Below, one piece after another: positions 1-6,900 of a stretch of 8,064 nucleotides of DNA; the first letter of the stretch is position 1, and the number at the start of each line of letters is the position of its first letter. The stretch spans positions 1 through 8,064 of the forward strand of contig JAQTNM010000063.1 of the NCBI GenBank assembly GCA_028713875.1, read 5' to 3'. Source of the stretch: Candidatus Omnitrophota bacterium (lineage in GTDB: Bacteria; Omnitrophota; Gorgyraeia; Gygaellales; Profunditerraquicolaceae). The notes below the pieces were generated by a model, which had not been told where the DNA came from, ran no database searches, and saw only the letters and a program-made list of their open reading frames with translations. A program made the position numbers and the translations under genes.

Positions 1-938
1 CATATGAGCTTTTAAGCAAGGCAAAGGAGCTTTCTAAGAAACTTTCCGTTGAGGTAAGCGGCGTACTCATCGGCAACGACCTGGATGAGCACCTGGATGA
101 GCTGATCTGGCACGGAGCGGATAATATCTACCTGGTGGAAGCCCCGGAGATAGCCAATTTCCAGGATGAGCCGTATTCCAAGATTTTAGTTAAACTCATC
201 CAAAAATATAAACCCGAGATCCTGCTTTGCGGAGCTACTTCCATAGGCAGGTCTTTGATCTCCCGCGTGGCTATTACTCTCAAAGCGGGGCTGACCGCGG
301 ATTGCACCGGATTAGACATAGAGCCGGGCAAAAAGATACTGCTGCAGACCCGTCCGGCATTCGGCGGTAACATTATGGCGACAATTATTTCCCCCAATCA
401 CCGTCCGCAGATGGCCACAGTCAGGCATAAAGTAATGCCCATTACTCCTCCTGACAAAGGCCGCAAAGGAAAGATCATCAGGGAAAAATTTGATATTTCT
501 TTATACGCGTCACGGGCCAAATTACTGGACATAGTAGAGGAAATAGAGACGCTGGTGAATTTATCCGAAGCCGATATCATCGTATCGGGAGGCCGCGGGA
601 TGAAAGGTGCGGAAAACTTCAAGCTTTTGGAAGAGCTTGCCCATGCATTAGGAGCGGCAGTAGGCTCATCGCGCGCGGCAGTGGACAGCGGCTGGATGCC
701 TTATTCGCACCAGGTGGGCCAGACCGGAAGGACCGTTTCCCCAAAGCTCTATATTGCCTGCGGCATATCCGGACAAATACAGCATTTAGTGGGTATGCAG
801 TCTTCAAAAGTCATCGTTGCCATCAATAAAGACCCGGAAGCGCCTATATTCAAGGTTGCCACTTATGGCATCGTAGGCGATCTTTTTGAGATCATTCCTG
901 CCTTAACCAGGAAGTTTAAAGAAATCCTCAATAAATAA
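1..938 (+). CDS. etfA: Electron-transfer flavoprotein alpha subunit (EtfA), 5'-truncated by window edge
   Basis: EtfA pairs with EtfB to form the FAD-carrying heterodimer that moves electrons between acyl-CoA dehydrogenase-type enzymes and NADH, ferredoxin or quinone partners in the cytoplasm. The reading frame is open from base 3, giving 311 visible residues with no stop, so the true start lies upstream; the GTG at 135 is internal. The N-terminal part has the ETF fold signatures GATSIGRSL and LTADCTGLDI. The C-terminal FAD-binding domain is complete, with SGGRG (about 585-599), SSRAAVDSGW, VGQTGRTVSP (714 onward) and CGISGQIQH, ending in VGDLFEIIPAL. These motifs make the family assignment firm. 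Whether it is a bifurcating or a simple ETF cannot be decided without EtfB and the missing N-terminus. The next gene begins 2 nt after the stop, so the two are probably co-transcribed. The usual partner etfB would be expected just upstream, off-window. Confidence 0.96.
   Translation, partial: YELLSKAKELSKKLSVEVSGVLIGNDLDEHLDELIWHGADNIYLVEAPEIANFQDEPYSKILVKLIQKYKPEILLCGATSIGRSLISRVAITLKAGLTADCTGLDIEPGKKILLQTRPAFGGNIMATIISPNHRPQMATVRHKVMPITPPDKGRKGKIIREKFDISLYASRAKLLDIVEEIETLVNLSEADIIVSGGRGMKGAENFKLLEELAHALGAAVGSSRAAVDSGWMPYSHQVGQTGRTVSPKLYIACGISGQIQHLVGMQSSKVIVAINKDPEAPIFKVATYGIVGDLFEIIPALTRKFKEILNK
79..102 (+). repeat. Exact 12-bp tandem duplication inside etfA
   Basis: ACCTGGATGAGC occurs twice head to tail (79-90 and 91-102). 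The duplication is in frame and encodes the repeated LDE in the stretch DLDEHLDEL. The spacing between the VLIG strand and the GAD motif looks normal for EtfA from memory, so this is probably not a recent insertion. It may simply be a helical repeat with identical codons. Confidence 0.85.
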
Positions 939-940
939 GC

Positions 941-1876
941 ATGCTCGATAGATCCATCCGTATATTGGATTTCGACGCCAGCATCCCCAAACAGAAGAGG
1001 CTCCTCTCCGAACACAAAAACAATATCCTGGACCTGCGGGAATTAGGCGCAAAGGCACGTTACTGGGCCAGCGCAAGCGTGCGCTCGGCTGTGGAAAAAC
1101 GCATCAAAGATTCAGCCGCCAGCGCCGTCACCTTCCTGGGCTCAGGGGACTTCCACCACATTACGGAACTTTTAATCAGCCGGTTTGATGAGCCGATGTC
1201 GGTTATCGTGTTTGATTTCCATCCGGACTGGGACAGGCTTTCCTGGCGTTTTGCCTGCGGTTCCTGGGTTAATCAGGTTTTAAGAAAAAAGAACGTCTCA
1301 AGGGTCATTCTGATAGGCCCCTCCTCGCGGGACCTGTCAACTTTGAGCATACAGAGCGGCAATTTGAGCGCGTTGAAGGATAGTCGGCTTCAGATATACC
1401 CCTATTCACACCCGCCTTCGTTGGTTTTTTTAAGAAAAATCCCGCAGAATGCATCAACCAGGACCGAAAGCGGAGTTTTCTTCAGCAGGATTTACTGGGA
1501 CGAGCTGAAAAATAAAAAAACCGGGGATTTTTTTCAAGGCCTTATTCAGGGCCTGCCTGACAAAAAAGTTTACGTTTCAATAGATAAAGATTGCTTAAGG
1601 AATGAGTTTGCGCTGACGAACTGGGAGGAAGGGGTGTTTTCCCTGGAAGACCTTTTAGGCATGTTAAAACTGATAAAACAGAACTCGGATATCGTCGGCC
1701 TGGACATAACCGGGGATTATTCCCCCGCGGAAGTAGAGGGGGCCTTTAAAAAATTCGTTTCGTATTTAGATCACCCCAGGGATATCAAGGCCAATACAGT
1801 TCCCGAATCTGTTGTAACCGCGGTAAACGAGAAAACGAACCTGGCGCTCATGGAATTACTTAATTCTTCGGCATAA
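941..1876 (+). CDS. Arginase/ureohydrolase-superfamily protein, uncharacterised subfamily
   Basis: This 311-aa protein has the metal-binding framework of the arginase/agmatinase fold but is not a recognisable arginase. Visible motifs in order are GSGDFHH (67-73, the place of GGDHS), FDFHPDWD (91-98, giving the D-x-H-x-D ligand set D92, H94, D96), CGSWVN (106-111), SIDKD (213-217, the second D-x-D pair D215/D217) and GLDITGDYSP (253-262). The dinuclear metal ligands therefore look retained. By eye, the arginase residues His in the GNLHG loop and Glu in the DxxEVNP motif appear replaced (W109 region and G258), so classical guanidine hydrolysis is doubtful. No signal peptide or membrane segment is visible. 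The ATG lies 2 nt after the etfA stop and has no clear Shine-Dalgarno site, which suggests translational coupling to etfA. The substrate is unknown. Its place between etfA and a flavoprotein oxidoreductase suggests a redox or amine-related role, but this is inference. Confidence 0.8.
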   Translation: MLDRSIRILDFDASIPKQKRLLSEHKNNILDLRELGAKARYWASASVRSAVEKRIKDSAASAVTFLGSGDFHHITELLISRFDEPMSVIVFDFHPDWDRLSWRFACGSWVNQVLRKKNVSRVILIGPSSRDLSTLSIQSGNLSALKDSRLQIYPYSHPPSLVFLRKIPQNASTRTESGVFFSRIYWDELKNKKTGDFFQGLIQGLPDKKVYVSIDKDCLRNEFALTNWEEGVFSLEDLLGMLKLIKQNSDIVGLDITGDYSPAEVEGAFKKFVSYLDHPRDIKANTVPESVVTAVNEKTNLALMELLNSSA

Positions 1877-1882
1877 AAAAGG
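1877..1882 (+). promoter_or_regulatory. Ribosome binding site of the AIF-like gene
   Basis: AAAAGG lies directly after the stop of the arginase-like gene and 7 nt before the ATG at 1890. It is a modest Shine-Dalgarno match that supports this ATG as the start. Confidence 0.5.
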
Positions 1883-1889
1883 CCTGTTT

Positions 1890-3095
1890 ATGGCAGAACA
1901 GAGTTATGTTTATATAATCATCGGCGCGGGATTAGCCGGGGCATCGGCTATAGAAGGCATCCGCCAGCATGATAAAAACAAAAGAGTGCTCCTGGTTGGC
2001 CGGGAAAAATTCCTGCCTTATGACCGGCCGCCGCTTTCAAAGAAACTATGGTCTGGACAGCAGCAGGTCAAAGATATATTCCTCCATCCCCGTGGTTTCT
2101 ACGAAGACAGCGGCATTGATTTATTGCTTGACTGCCGCATAACAGAGATTGACCGCCGGCATAAACTTATTCGCGATGAAAAAGGAACGCAATACCGTTA
2201 TGAAAAACTGCTTTTAGCCACCGGCGGAAGGCCGCGCCGCCTGGATGTGCCGGGAGGAGAACTAGAGGGGGTATGTTATTACCGTTATCTCGGAGATTAC
2301 CTGGAGATACGGCGCCAGGCAGGAAGAGGAAAATCCGCAGTAGTCATCGGAGGCGGATTTATCGGCTCCGAAATTGCCGCTGCTTTGAAGATGAACAATA
2401 CGGACGTCACCATGGTCTTTCCTGAAAAATATATCTGCAGCCGCGTATTCCCCGATTATCTGGGGGAGTCTATGCAAGAGCGTTATACGCAAAGGGGGAT
2501 CAAGGTATTAAATGAGGATAGGCCCGTATCCTTGGCCAAAAAGGCAGATAAATTCATAACGCGCACCCAGAACTCCGGAGAGATTGTTTCCGATATGGTC
2601 ATCGTAGGCATAGGCATTGCCCCGGATATTCAGCTGGCAGAGGCAGCCGGACTAAAGACCGGTAACGGCATCGTAGTAAATGACCGTCTTCAGACATCCG
2701 ATCCGGATATTTATGCTGCGGGAGATAATGCTTTTTTCCCTTACCCTTTATCAGGTAAACTTATGCGTATAGAGCACTGGGATAACGCGGTTAAGCAGGG
2801 CAAATTGGCCGGTATGAATATGGCAGAGGTTAACCAGGTTTTTAGAGACCTGCCGTATTTTTTCTCCGACCTTTTTGAATTCGGGTACGAAGCTGTGGGA
2901 GAAATAGACGCGAAGATGCCTGCCTTTGCCGACTGGCAGGAAGAAAACTCAAAGGGCGTTATTTATTACCTGAGTGAACGCAGGGTCAAGGGGATAATGC
3001 TGTGCAATGTCTGGAAAAAGGCCAGGATTGCACAGGAGGTAATCAGGAAAAACGAAGAGATAGAAGCTAAAAGCCTGCGCGGCCTTATAGGCTAA
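1890..3095 (+). CDS. AIF-like FAD-dependent NAD(P)H oxidoreductase
   Basis: A 401-aa class-I pyridine nucleotide-disulfide-type flavoprotein. The FAD Rossmann motif is at 12-17 (GAGLAG) and is followed by LPYDRPPLSKKLW (42-54). The ATGG motif is at 110-113, the NAD-binding Rossmann motif GGGFIGSE at 154-161, and the second FAD motif DIYAAGDN at 273-280. The resemblance to mitochondrial apoptosis-inducing factor AIFM1 is strong and continuous. VFPEK (176-180), RIEHWDNAV (293-301), FSDLFEFGYEAVG (325-337) and the C-terminal KGVIYYL (355-361) all have direct AIFM1 counterparts. The C-terminal AIF-type domain (about 315-390) is therefore present, unlike in short ferredoxin reductases. There is no CxxC redox disulfide and no signal peptide, so it is predicted to be a soluble cytoplasmic NAD(P)H dehydrogenase. 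The physiological acceptor is unknown; a quinone, rubredoxin or ferredoxin is possible. It lies 13 nt after the arginase-like gene, probably in the etfA transcription unit. Confidence 0.92.
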   Translation: MAEQSYVYIIIGAGLAGASAIEGIRQHDKNKRVLLVGREKFLPYDRPPLSKKLWSGQQQVKDIFLHPRGFYEDSGIDLLLDCRITEIDRRHKLIRDEKGTQYRYEKLLLATGGRPRRLDVPGGELEGVCYYRYLGDYLEIRRQAGRGKSAVVIGGGFIGSEIAAALKMNNTDVTMVFPEKYICSRVFPDYLGESMQERYTQRGIKVLNEDRPVSLAKKADKFITRTQNSGEIVSDMVIVGIGIAPDIQLAEAAGLKTGNGIVVNDRLQTSDPDIYAAGDNAFFPYPLSGKLMRIEHWDNAVKQGKLAGMNMAEVNQVFRDLPYFFSDLFEFGYEAVGEIDAKMPAFADWQEENSKGVIYYLSERRVKGIMLCNVWKKARIAQEVIRKNEEIEAKSLRGLIG

Positions 3096-3116
3096 AATAA
3101 AACTCAAGATTAGACG

Positions 3117-3123
3117 AAAGGAG
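3117..3123 (+). promoter_or_regulatory. Strong Shine-Dalgarno site of the lipoprotein gene
   Basis: AAAGGAG lies 3 nt before the ATG at 3127 and 6 nt before a second in-frame ATG at 3130. The spacing favours the second ATG as the main start, which would remove one residue from the protein. Confidence 0.75.
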
Positions 3124-3126
3124 ATA

Positions 3127-3579
3127 ATGATGAATAAGAATGCAGCGGTATTCATAACCGGTATTACCCTGGCATTTTTTACTTTAGGATGCCAGAGCGC
3201 TAAAACCAATGCTGTAGAAGGGGCGGTGATAGGCGGACTTATCGGTGCCGGCGCCGGAGGGATAATCGGCCACCAAAGCCATCATGGAGCAGAAGGCGCG
3301 GGGATAGGCCTGGCTGCCGGAGCACTTACCGGCGCGATTGTGGGCAGCCAGATAGAAAAAAAGCCGGCGCAGAACACAACAACAGGCGCAACGCAGAACC
3401 CTAACCAGATGACCATCGCGCAGATAGTTGACCTTACAAAGCAAGGCGCGCATCCGGCAGTTATTGTTGACAGGATTAAGCTGACCAATTCCAAGTTCAA
3501 TCTTACTGAAAATGACGTGCAGTATCTGAAACAAGAAGGGGTCAATCAACAGGTCATTGATGCAATGCGGGCAAATTAG
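3127..3579 (+). CDS. Glycine-zipper lipoprotein, hypothetical
   Basis: This 150-aa envelope protein begins with a lipoprotein-type signal: MNKN, a hydrophobic stretch at about 6-20, then TLGC with candidate lipidated Cys22. The -3 residue is Thr instead of the usual Leu/Val/Ile, so the lipobox is slightly unorthodox. Residues about 30-74 are a glycine zipper (AVIGGLIGAGAGGIIG, then GIGLAAGALTGAIVGS) of the type seen in small outer-membrane lipoproteins and OmpA-associated proteins. Such segments pack into or against membranes. A short Gln/Thr/Asn-rich linker (about 79-94) leads to a C-terminal helical domain (about 95-148: MTIAQIVDLTKQG..VIVDRI..LTENDVQYLKQEGVNQQVIDAM). This looks like two related helical half-repeats ending in similar 'G-V/A..-V-I-D' turns. 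The function is unknown; an envelope structural or stress role is inferred. It has its own strong ribosome binding site 31 nt after the AIF-like gene and may be read from that operon or from an unseen promoter. Confidence 0.85.
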   Translation: MMNKNAAVFITGITLAFFTLGCQSAKTNAVEGAVIGGLIGAGAGGIIGHQSHHGAEGAGIGLAAGALTGAIVGSQIEKKPAQNTTTGATQNPNQMTIAQIVDLTKQGAHPAVIVDRIKLTNSKFNLTENDVQYLKQEGVNQQVIDAMRAN

Positions 3580-3653
3580 TCCATAAAATTTCCGCCACTC
3601 AATACCCACTACCATATTCCTTATTTTCATCTTTCTGTAATATAATTATAACG

Positions 3654-3677
3654 CATTATGATGGTTTCATCATTATG
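3654..3677. repeat. Imperfect 10-bp inverted repeat, candidate operator
   Basis: Left arm CATTATGATG (3654-3663), 4-nt centre GTTT, right arm CATCATTATG (3668-3677). Nine of ten positions pair, and the inner six (ATGATG/CATCAT) pair perfectly. The heptamer CATTATG also recurs as a direct repeat (3654-3660 and 3671-3677). It ends 23 nt before the -35 box, and its centre lies about 71 bp before the predicted transcription start. There is no T-run after it, so an operator or activator site is more likely than a terminator. The binding protein is unknown. Confidence 0.55.
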
Positions 3678-3700
3678 TTAAAGAATGTCAAAGATTTCTC

Positions 3701-3729
3701 TTGACAAAATCAGACCTTTTCCTTATAAT
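3701..3729 (+). promoter_or_regulatory. Perfect consensus sigma70-type promoter for HTH-smc
   Basis: The -35 box TTGACA (3701-3706) and -10 box TATAAT (3724-3729) are both exact consensus and are separated by the optimal 17 nt. Seven nucleotides after the -10 box comes A3737, the first purine at a normal initiation distance and also the A of the HTH gene's ATG. This predicts a strong housekeeping promoter giving a leaderless transcript. The TTG at 3701 is in frame with the HTH gene but belongs to the -35 box, so it is not a plausible start codon. Confidence 0.9.
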
Positions 3730-3736
3730 CTTACCT

Positions 3737-3922
3737 ATGAAGAGCCTGATAAGCAATAACCTTATGACCATTGATGACCTGGCGGATTACCTTAAAGTGA
3801 CCAGGCGCACTATTTATGAGTGGCTCAAGACCAACAAAATCCCCGCGATCAAGCTGGTGGGGCAGTGGCGTTTTAAAAGAGACAAGATTGATGCCTGGTT
3901 AGACAATAAATCCCACAATTAA
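3737..3922 (+). CDS. Small excisionase-type helix-turn-helix DNA-binding protein (HTH_17 family)
   Basis: A 61-aa protein, nearly all of it one winged-helix/MerR-like HTH_17 domain. Residues 11-20 (TIDDLADYLK) form the first helix, VTRRTIYEWLK (21-31) the recognition helix, and IPAIKLVGQWRFKRDKID (35-52) the wing with the family's hallmark GQWRF, ending in AWLD. Proteins of this size act as transcription regulators or as accessory DNA-binding proteins such as excisionases. No integrase is nearby, so a phage excisionase role is unlikely. The start is chosen at ATG 3737 because the promoter predicts transcription to begin there. An alternative ATG at 3764 (MTIDDL) would keep the full domain but lacks a Shine-Dalgarno site. 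The gene ends 12 nt before smc, so the two are probably one operon. Autoregulation through the upstream inverted repeat is possible but unproven. Confidence 0.88.
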   Translation: MKSLISNNLMTIDDLADYLKVTRRTIYEWLKTNKIPAIKLVGQWRFKRDKIDAWLDNKSHN

Positions 3923-3923
3923 A

Positions 3924-3929
3924 AAGGAG
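3924..3929 (+). promoter_or_regulatory. Strong Shine-Dalgarno site of smc
   Basis: AAGGAG lies directly after the HTH stop codon and 5 nt before the smc ATG at 3935. It fixes the start codon and shows that this organism uses anti-SD initiation, in contrast to the predicted leaderless HTH gene just upstream. Confidence 0.85.
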
Positions 3930-3934
3930 ACGGC

Positions 3935-6900
3935 ATGTATTTTAAGAAACTGGAGCTGGTGGGCTTTAAATCATTCTGCAATAAAACAGTTTTGCATTTT
4001 GAGCCCGGGATAACCGCGGTAGTCGGACCAAACGGCTGCGGGAAATCCAATATCTTTGATTCCATACGCTGGGTTTTAGGAGAACAGTCGATCAAGGAGC
4101 TGCGCGGTTCGGATATGCAGGACGAGATCTTTAACGGCACCGATTCAAAAGAGCCGCTGGGTATGGCTGAGGTCAGCCTGACCTTTGACAATAGCCGGAA
4201 ATTCTTTCCCGTGGAGCACAGCGAGGTAAGCATTACCCGCAGGATCTTCCGCTCCGGAGAAAGCGAATATCTTTTAAATAAGACGCAGGTGCGCCTTAAG
4301 GACATTTTGGAATTATTGATGGGTACGGGCATAGGCGCCGAAAGTTACTCTTTGATCCAACAGGGTAAGATAGACTTGGTCTTGAGCTCAAAACCGGAAG
4401 TCCGGCGCCTGGTTTTTGATGAGGCCTCGGGCATTACAAAATATAAATCCCAGAAAAGAGAAGCGGCCAGAAAGCTGGAAGAGACCGAGCAGAACCTTTT
4501 ACGCGTAAACGACATCATTGTCGAAGTTAAACGCCAGATCGGCTCGCTTGAACGCCAGGCCAATAAAGCCAGGCGTTATAAAGAAGCATTTGAGGAATTA
4601 AAGGTAAAAGAATTGGCCTTTGCGCTCTTGAAAAAAAGCATTCTGGAAAAAGAAAAAGGCGGGATATCCGAACAGCTGAGTGCTTCCTCTGCCGAAGAAT
4701 CTGCTCTGGCCGGGCTTATCCATGAGCAGGACGCCAGGATATCCGGCCATAAGGACGAGTTAAAAGCCATGGAGGACCGGCGCCTGGAAATAAAAAACAA
4801 GATTTTGACCATAGAGAACTCCAACGCCAGGGATGCCGAGCGTATCAGCTTCAACAAAGAAAAAATAGCACAGCTTAGAGAAAACGAGCAGTATCTCCGG
4901 GAACAGATAGAGCAGACTAAAAGCAGGCTGGCCCTGGATGAAGAAAAATTAAACAATGTAAAACGCGAATACGAAGCCATCAGGAAAAACATTGAAGACA
5001 GAGAGCGGCTTTTAAAAGATAAGGAGAAACTGCTTGGCCAGATCACCAACGGCATAAAAACTTCGCTGGAAGCGATCGCTCAGGGTAAAAAAGACCTGCT
5101 GGATTTAGCAGTCAGAGCCACCGGCCTTAAGAACGAGATTTCCGACGCCGGAGCCAAAGAACAGGTATTGCAGGCACGCAAGAAAAGGCTTCAAGTAGAG
5201 AAGGCCAAAATCAACGAAGAAAAGACGCAGACGCAGGCCGGACTGAGCGCAATAGAAGAAGAGCTGGCTTGCCTGGAAACAGAATTCCACGAATTAAGCG
5301 CAAAATTATCGGACACAAAACAGGAGCTGGATGCGCATACGCTGGATTTGAACAAGCGTAAAGACAGCCTCAGGGAATTGGAGCTGCGCAGGACATCCCT
5401 GCAATCCCAGAAGGATTTCTTAGAGCAATTAAAATTGAAATACGAGGACATCAATGAATCCATGAATGCCGTTGTATATACGGACAGTCTCCCCCGGGAA
5501 ATGACAGGGGGGCTGGTGATAAAGATCAGGGATCAGAAGCAGCTTAGCCAGGAGGAAAAGGGGCCTGATCAATTCGCTAATTTTAGATTATCGGGAGAAG
5601 CAAAGCCCATAGACCTGGACACGCAAAATATCGCCCAGAAGATCGGGCAAATAGAGCAGGATATAGACACCCTGAAGCAGGAGATGACCGCAAGCCAGGA
5701 GCGCATAGCGCAGCTTGGCAGCGCTATCCTGGAACAGGAGGATAACCTGCATACGCAGGAAAGAAACCTGATCAATAAAAAATCAAATCATCAATCGGCA
5801 CTGGAACAGTTTAACAAGATCAAGGAAGAGGAGGAAATAGTCGCTCTGGAACTGGAAGACCTGGATATCCAGGCATCGGTATTGACGCAGAAATTAGCGC
5901 AGCTTGGGTCTGACTTTGCGGCGCTGGAAGAAAAACAGCGCTTAACCGAGGCCGGGATCCACAAAGAGCAGGAGAGCATTGAAACCAGCTCCCAGTTAAA
6001 AGAAGAGACGGTGGTTATCATAACCCAGACCAAGACCGAAATAGAAGCGCTCTCCAGGCGCATTGATTCTGACAGCGAAACGCTAAAGATACTGGAAGAT
6101 ACCTATGAGCAGGATAAGAGCGCGCTGGCTAACCTTAACCGTCAGCTTCAAGAATCAGACGCCAAGTGCGTCATTTTGGCTTCGGAGATCAGCGAACTGG
6201 AGGTAAAGATCGTCACGGAAAAATCAGACGCCCAGAAGCAAATCTCCGAACTTAAGGGCCTGGAACTGGAGTATCAGCGCGCATCAGGCGCCTGGATTGA
6301 CGTAATAAAGAAAATAGAGGATGACCGCAAAAAGCTGGACGGTTTAAAAAACCGCTTATATGAGTTGCAGATGCGGTCTAAGGATGTGGAATTCAAATAC
6401 GCTAGTATCAAAGACAGGCTCATGCAGGCCTACAAGATTGATCTGGATAACTGCGATGCCCAAGCCCGGGAGCCCGGCGATGAAAATACCTTAGCCGCGG
6501 ATATATCAAGGCTCAAAGAAAAGGTTGAATCTTACGGTACGGTCAACCTGGTAGCGATAGAAGAGTATGATGAGTTAAAGCAGCGTTATGATTTTTTAGC
6601 CCAGCAGCACCAGGACCTTACTTGCGCGAAAGAATCGCTGCATGATGCGATACTAAAGATTAACCGCACTACCAGAAAGATGTTCCTGGATACGTTTGAA
6701 CAGGTGCGCCAGGAATTCCGCAATTATTTCAAGCTCCTGTTCAACGGGGGAGATGCCCAGCTTTTCCTGATAGACGAACAGGACCCGCTTGAATCCGGCA
6801 TTGAGATCATCTGCCGGCCTCCGGGCAAGAAACTGCAGAACGTGCTCTTGCTTTCCGGAGGGGAGAAATCTATGTCGGCTATCGCGCTGATCTTTGCGAT

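Larger units (their letters stand above)
3580..3736 (+). other. Intergenic regulatory region upstream of HTH-smc
   Basis: A 157-nt non-coding, AT-rich stretch. Its left part (3580-3640) is pyrimidine-rich, with no GC-rich hairpin plus T-run, so no intrinsic terminator for the lipoprotein gene is visible. A perfect AT palindrome TATAATTATA is at 3641-3650, followed by the inverted repeat at 3654-3677 and the promoter at 3701-3729. This is the only sizeable gene-free stretch in the window. Confidence 0.8.

Noticed and set aside
3072..3093. Possible hairpin AGCCT...AGGCT at the end of the AIF-like gene as a terminator
   Set aside because: The stem is only 5 bp and is followed by A-rich and not T-rich sequence on the + strand. 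It overlaps the stop codon and lies just before a gene with a strong ribosome binding site.
3184..3630. Long - strand open frame opposite the lipoprotein gene
   Set aside because: The + strand frame has a signal peptide, glycine zipper and strong Shine-Dalgarno site. The - strand translation is low-complexity and Cys-rich without motifs.
3641..3646. A second TATAAT upstream of the inverted repeat as an alternative promoter
   Set aside because: There is no recognisable -35 box at 16-18 nt upstream and no TGn extension. The palindromic AT-rich context makes a chance match likely.
3701..3736. In-frame TTG start at 3701 extending the HTH protein by 12 residues
   Set aside because: The TTG is part of the exact -35 box and lies upstream of the predicted transcription start. 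The extra residues precede the conserved domain, and no Shine-Dalgarno site is present.
3737..3922. HTH protein as a phage or integrative-element excisionase
   Set aside because: No integrase, att-like repeat, tRNA or phage gene is visible, and the gene is joined to smc. HTH_17 domains are common outside mobile elements.
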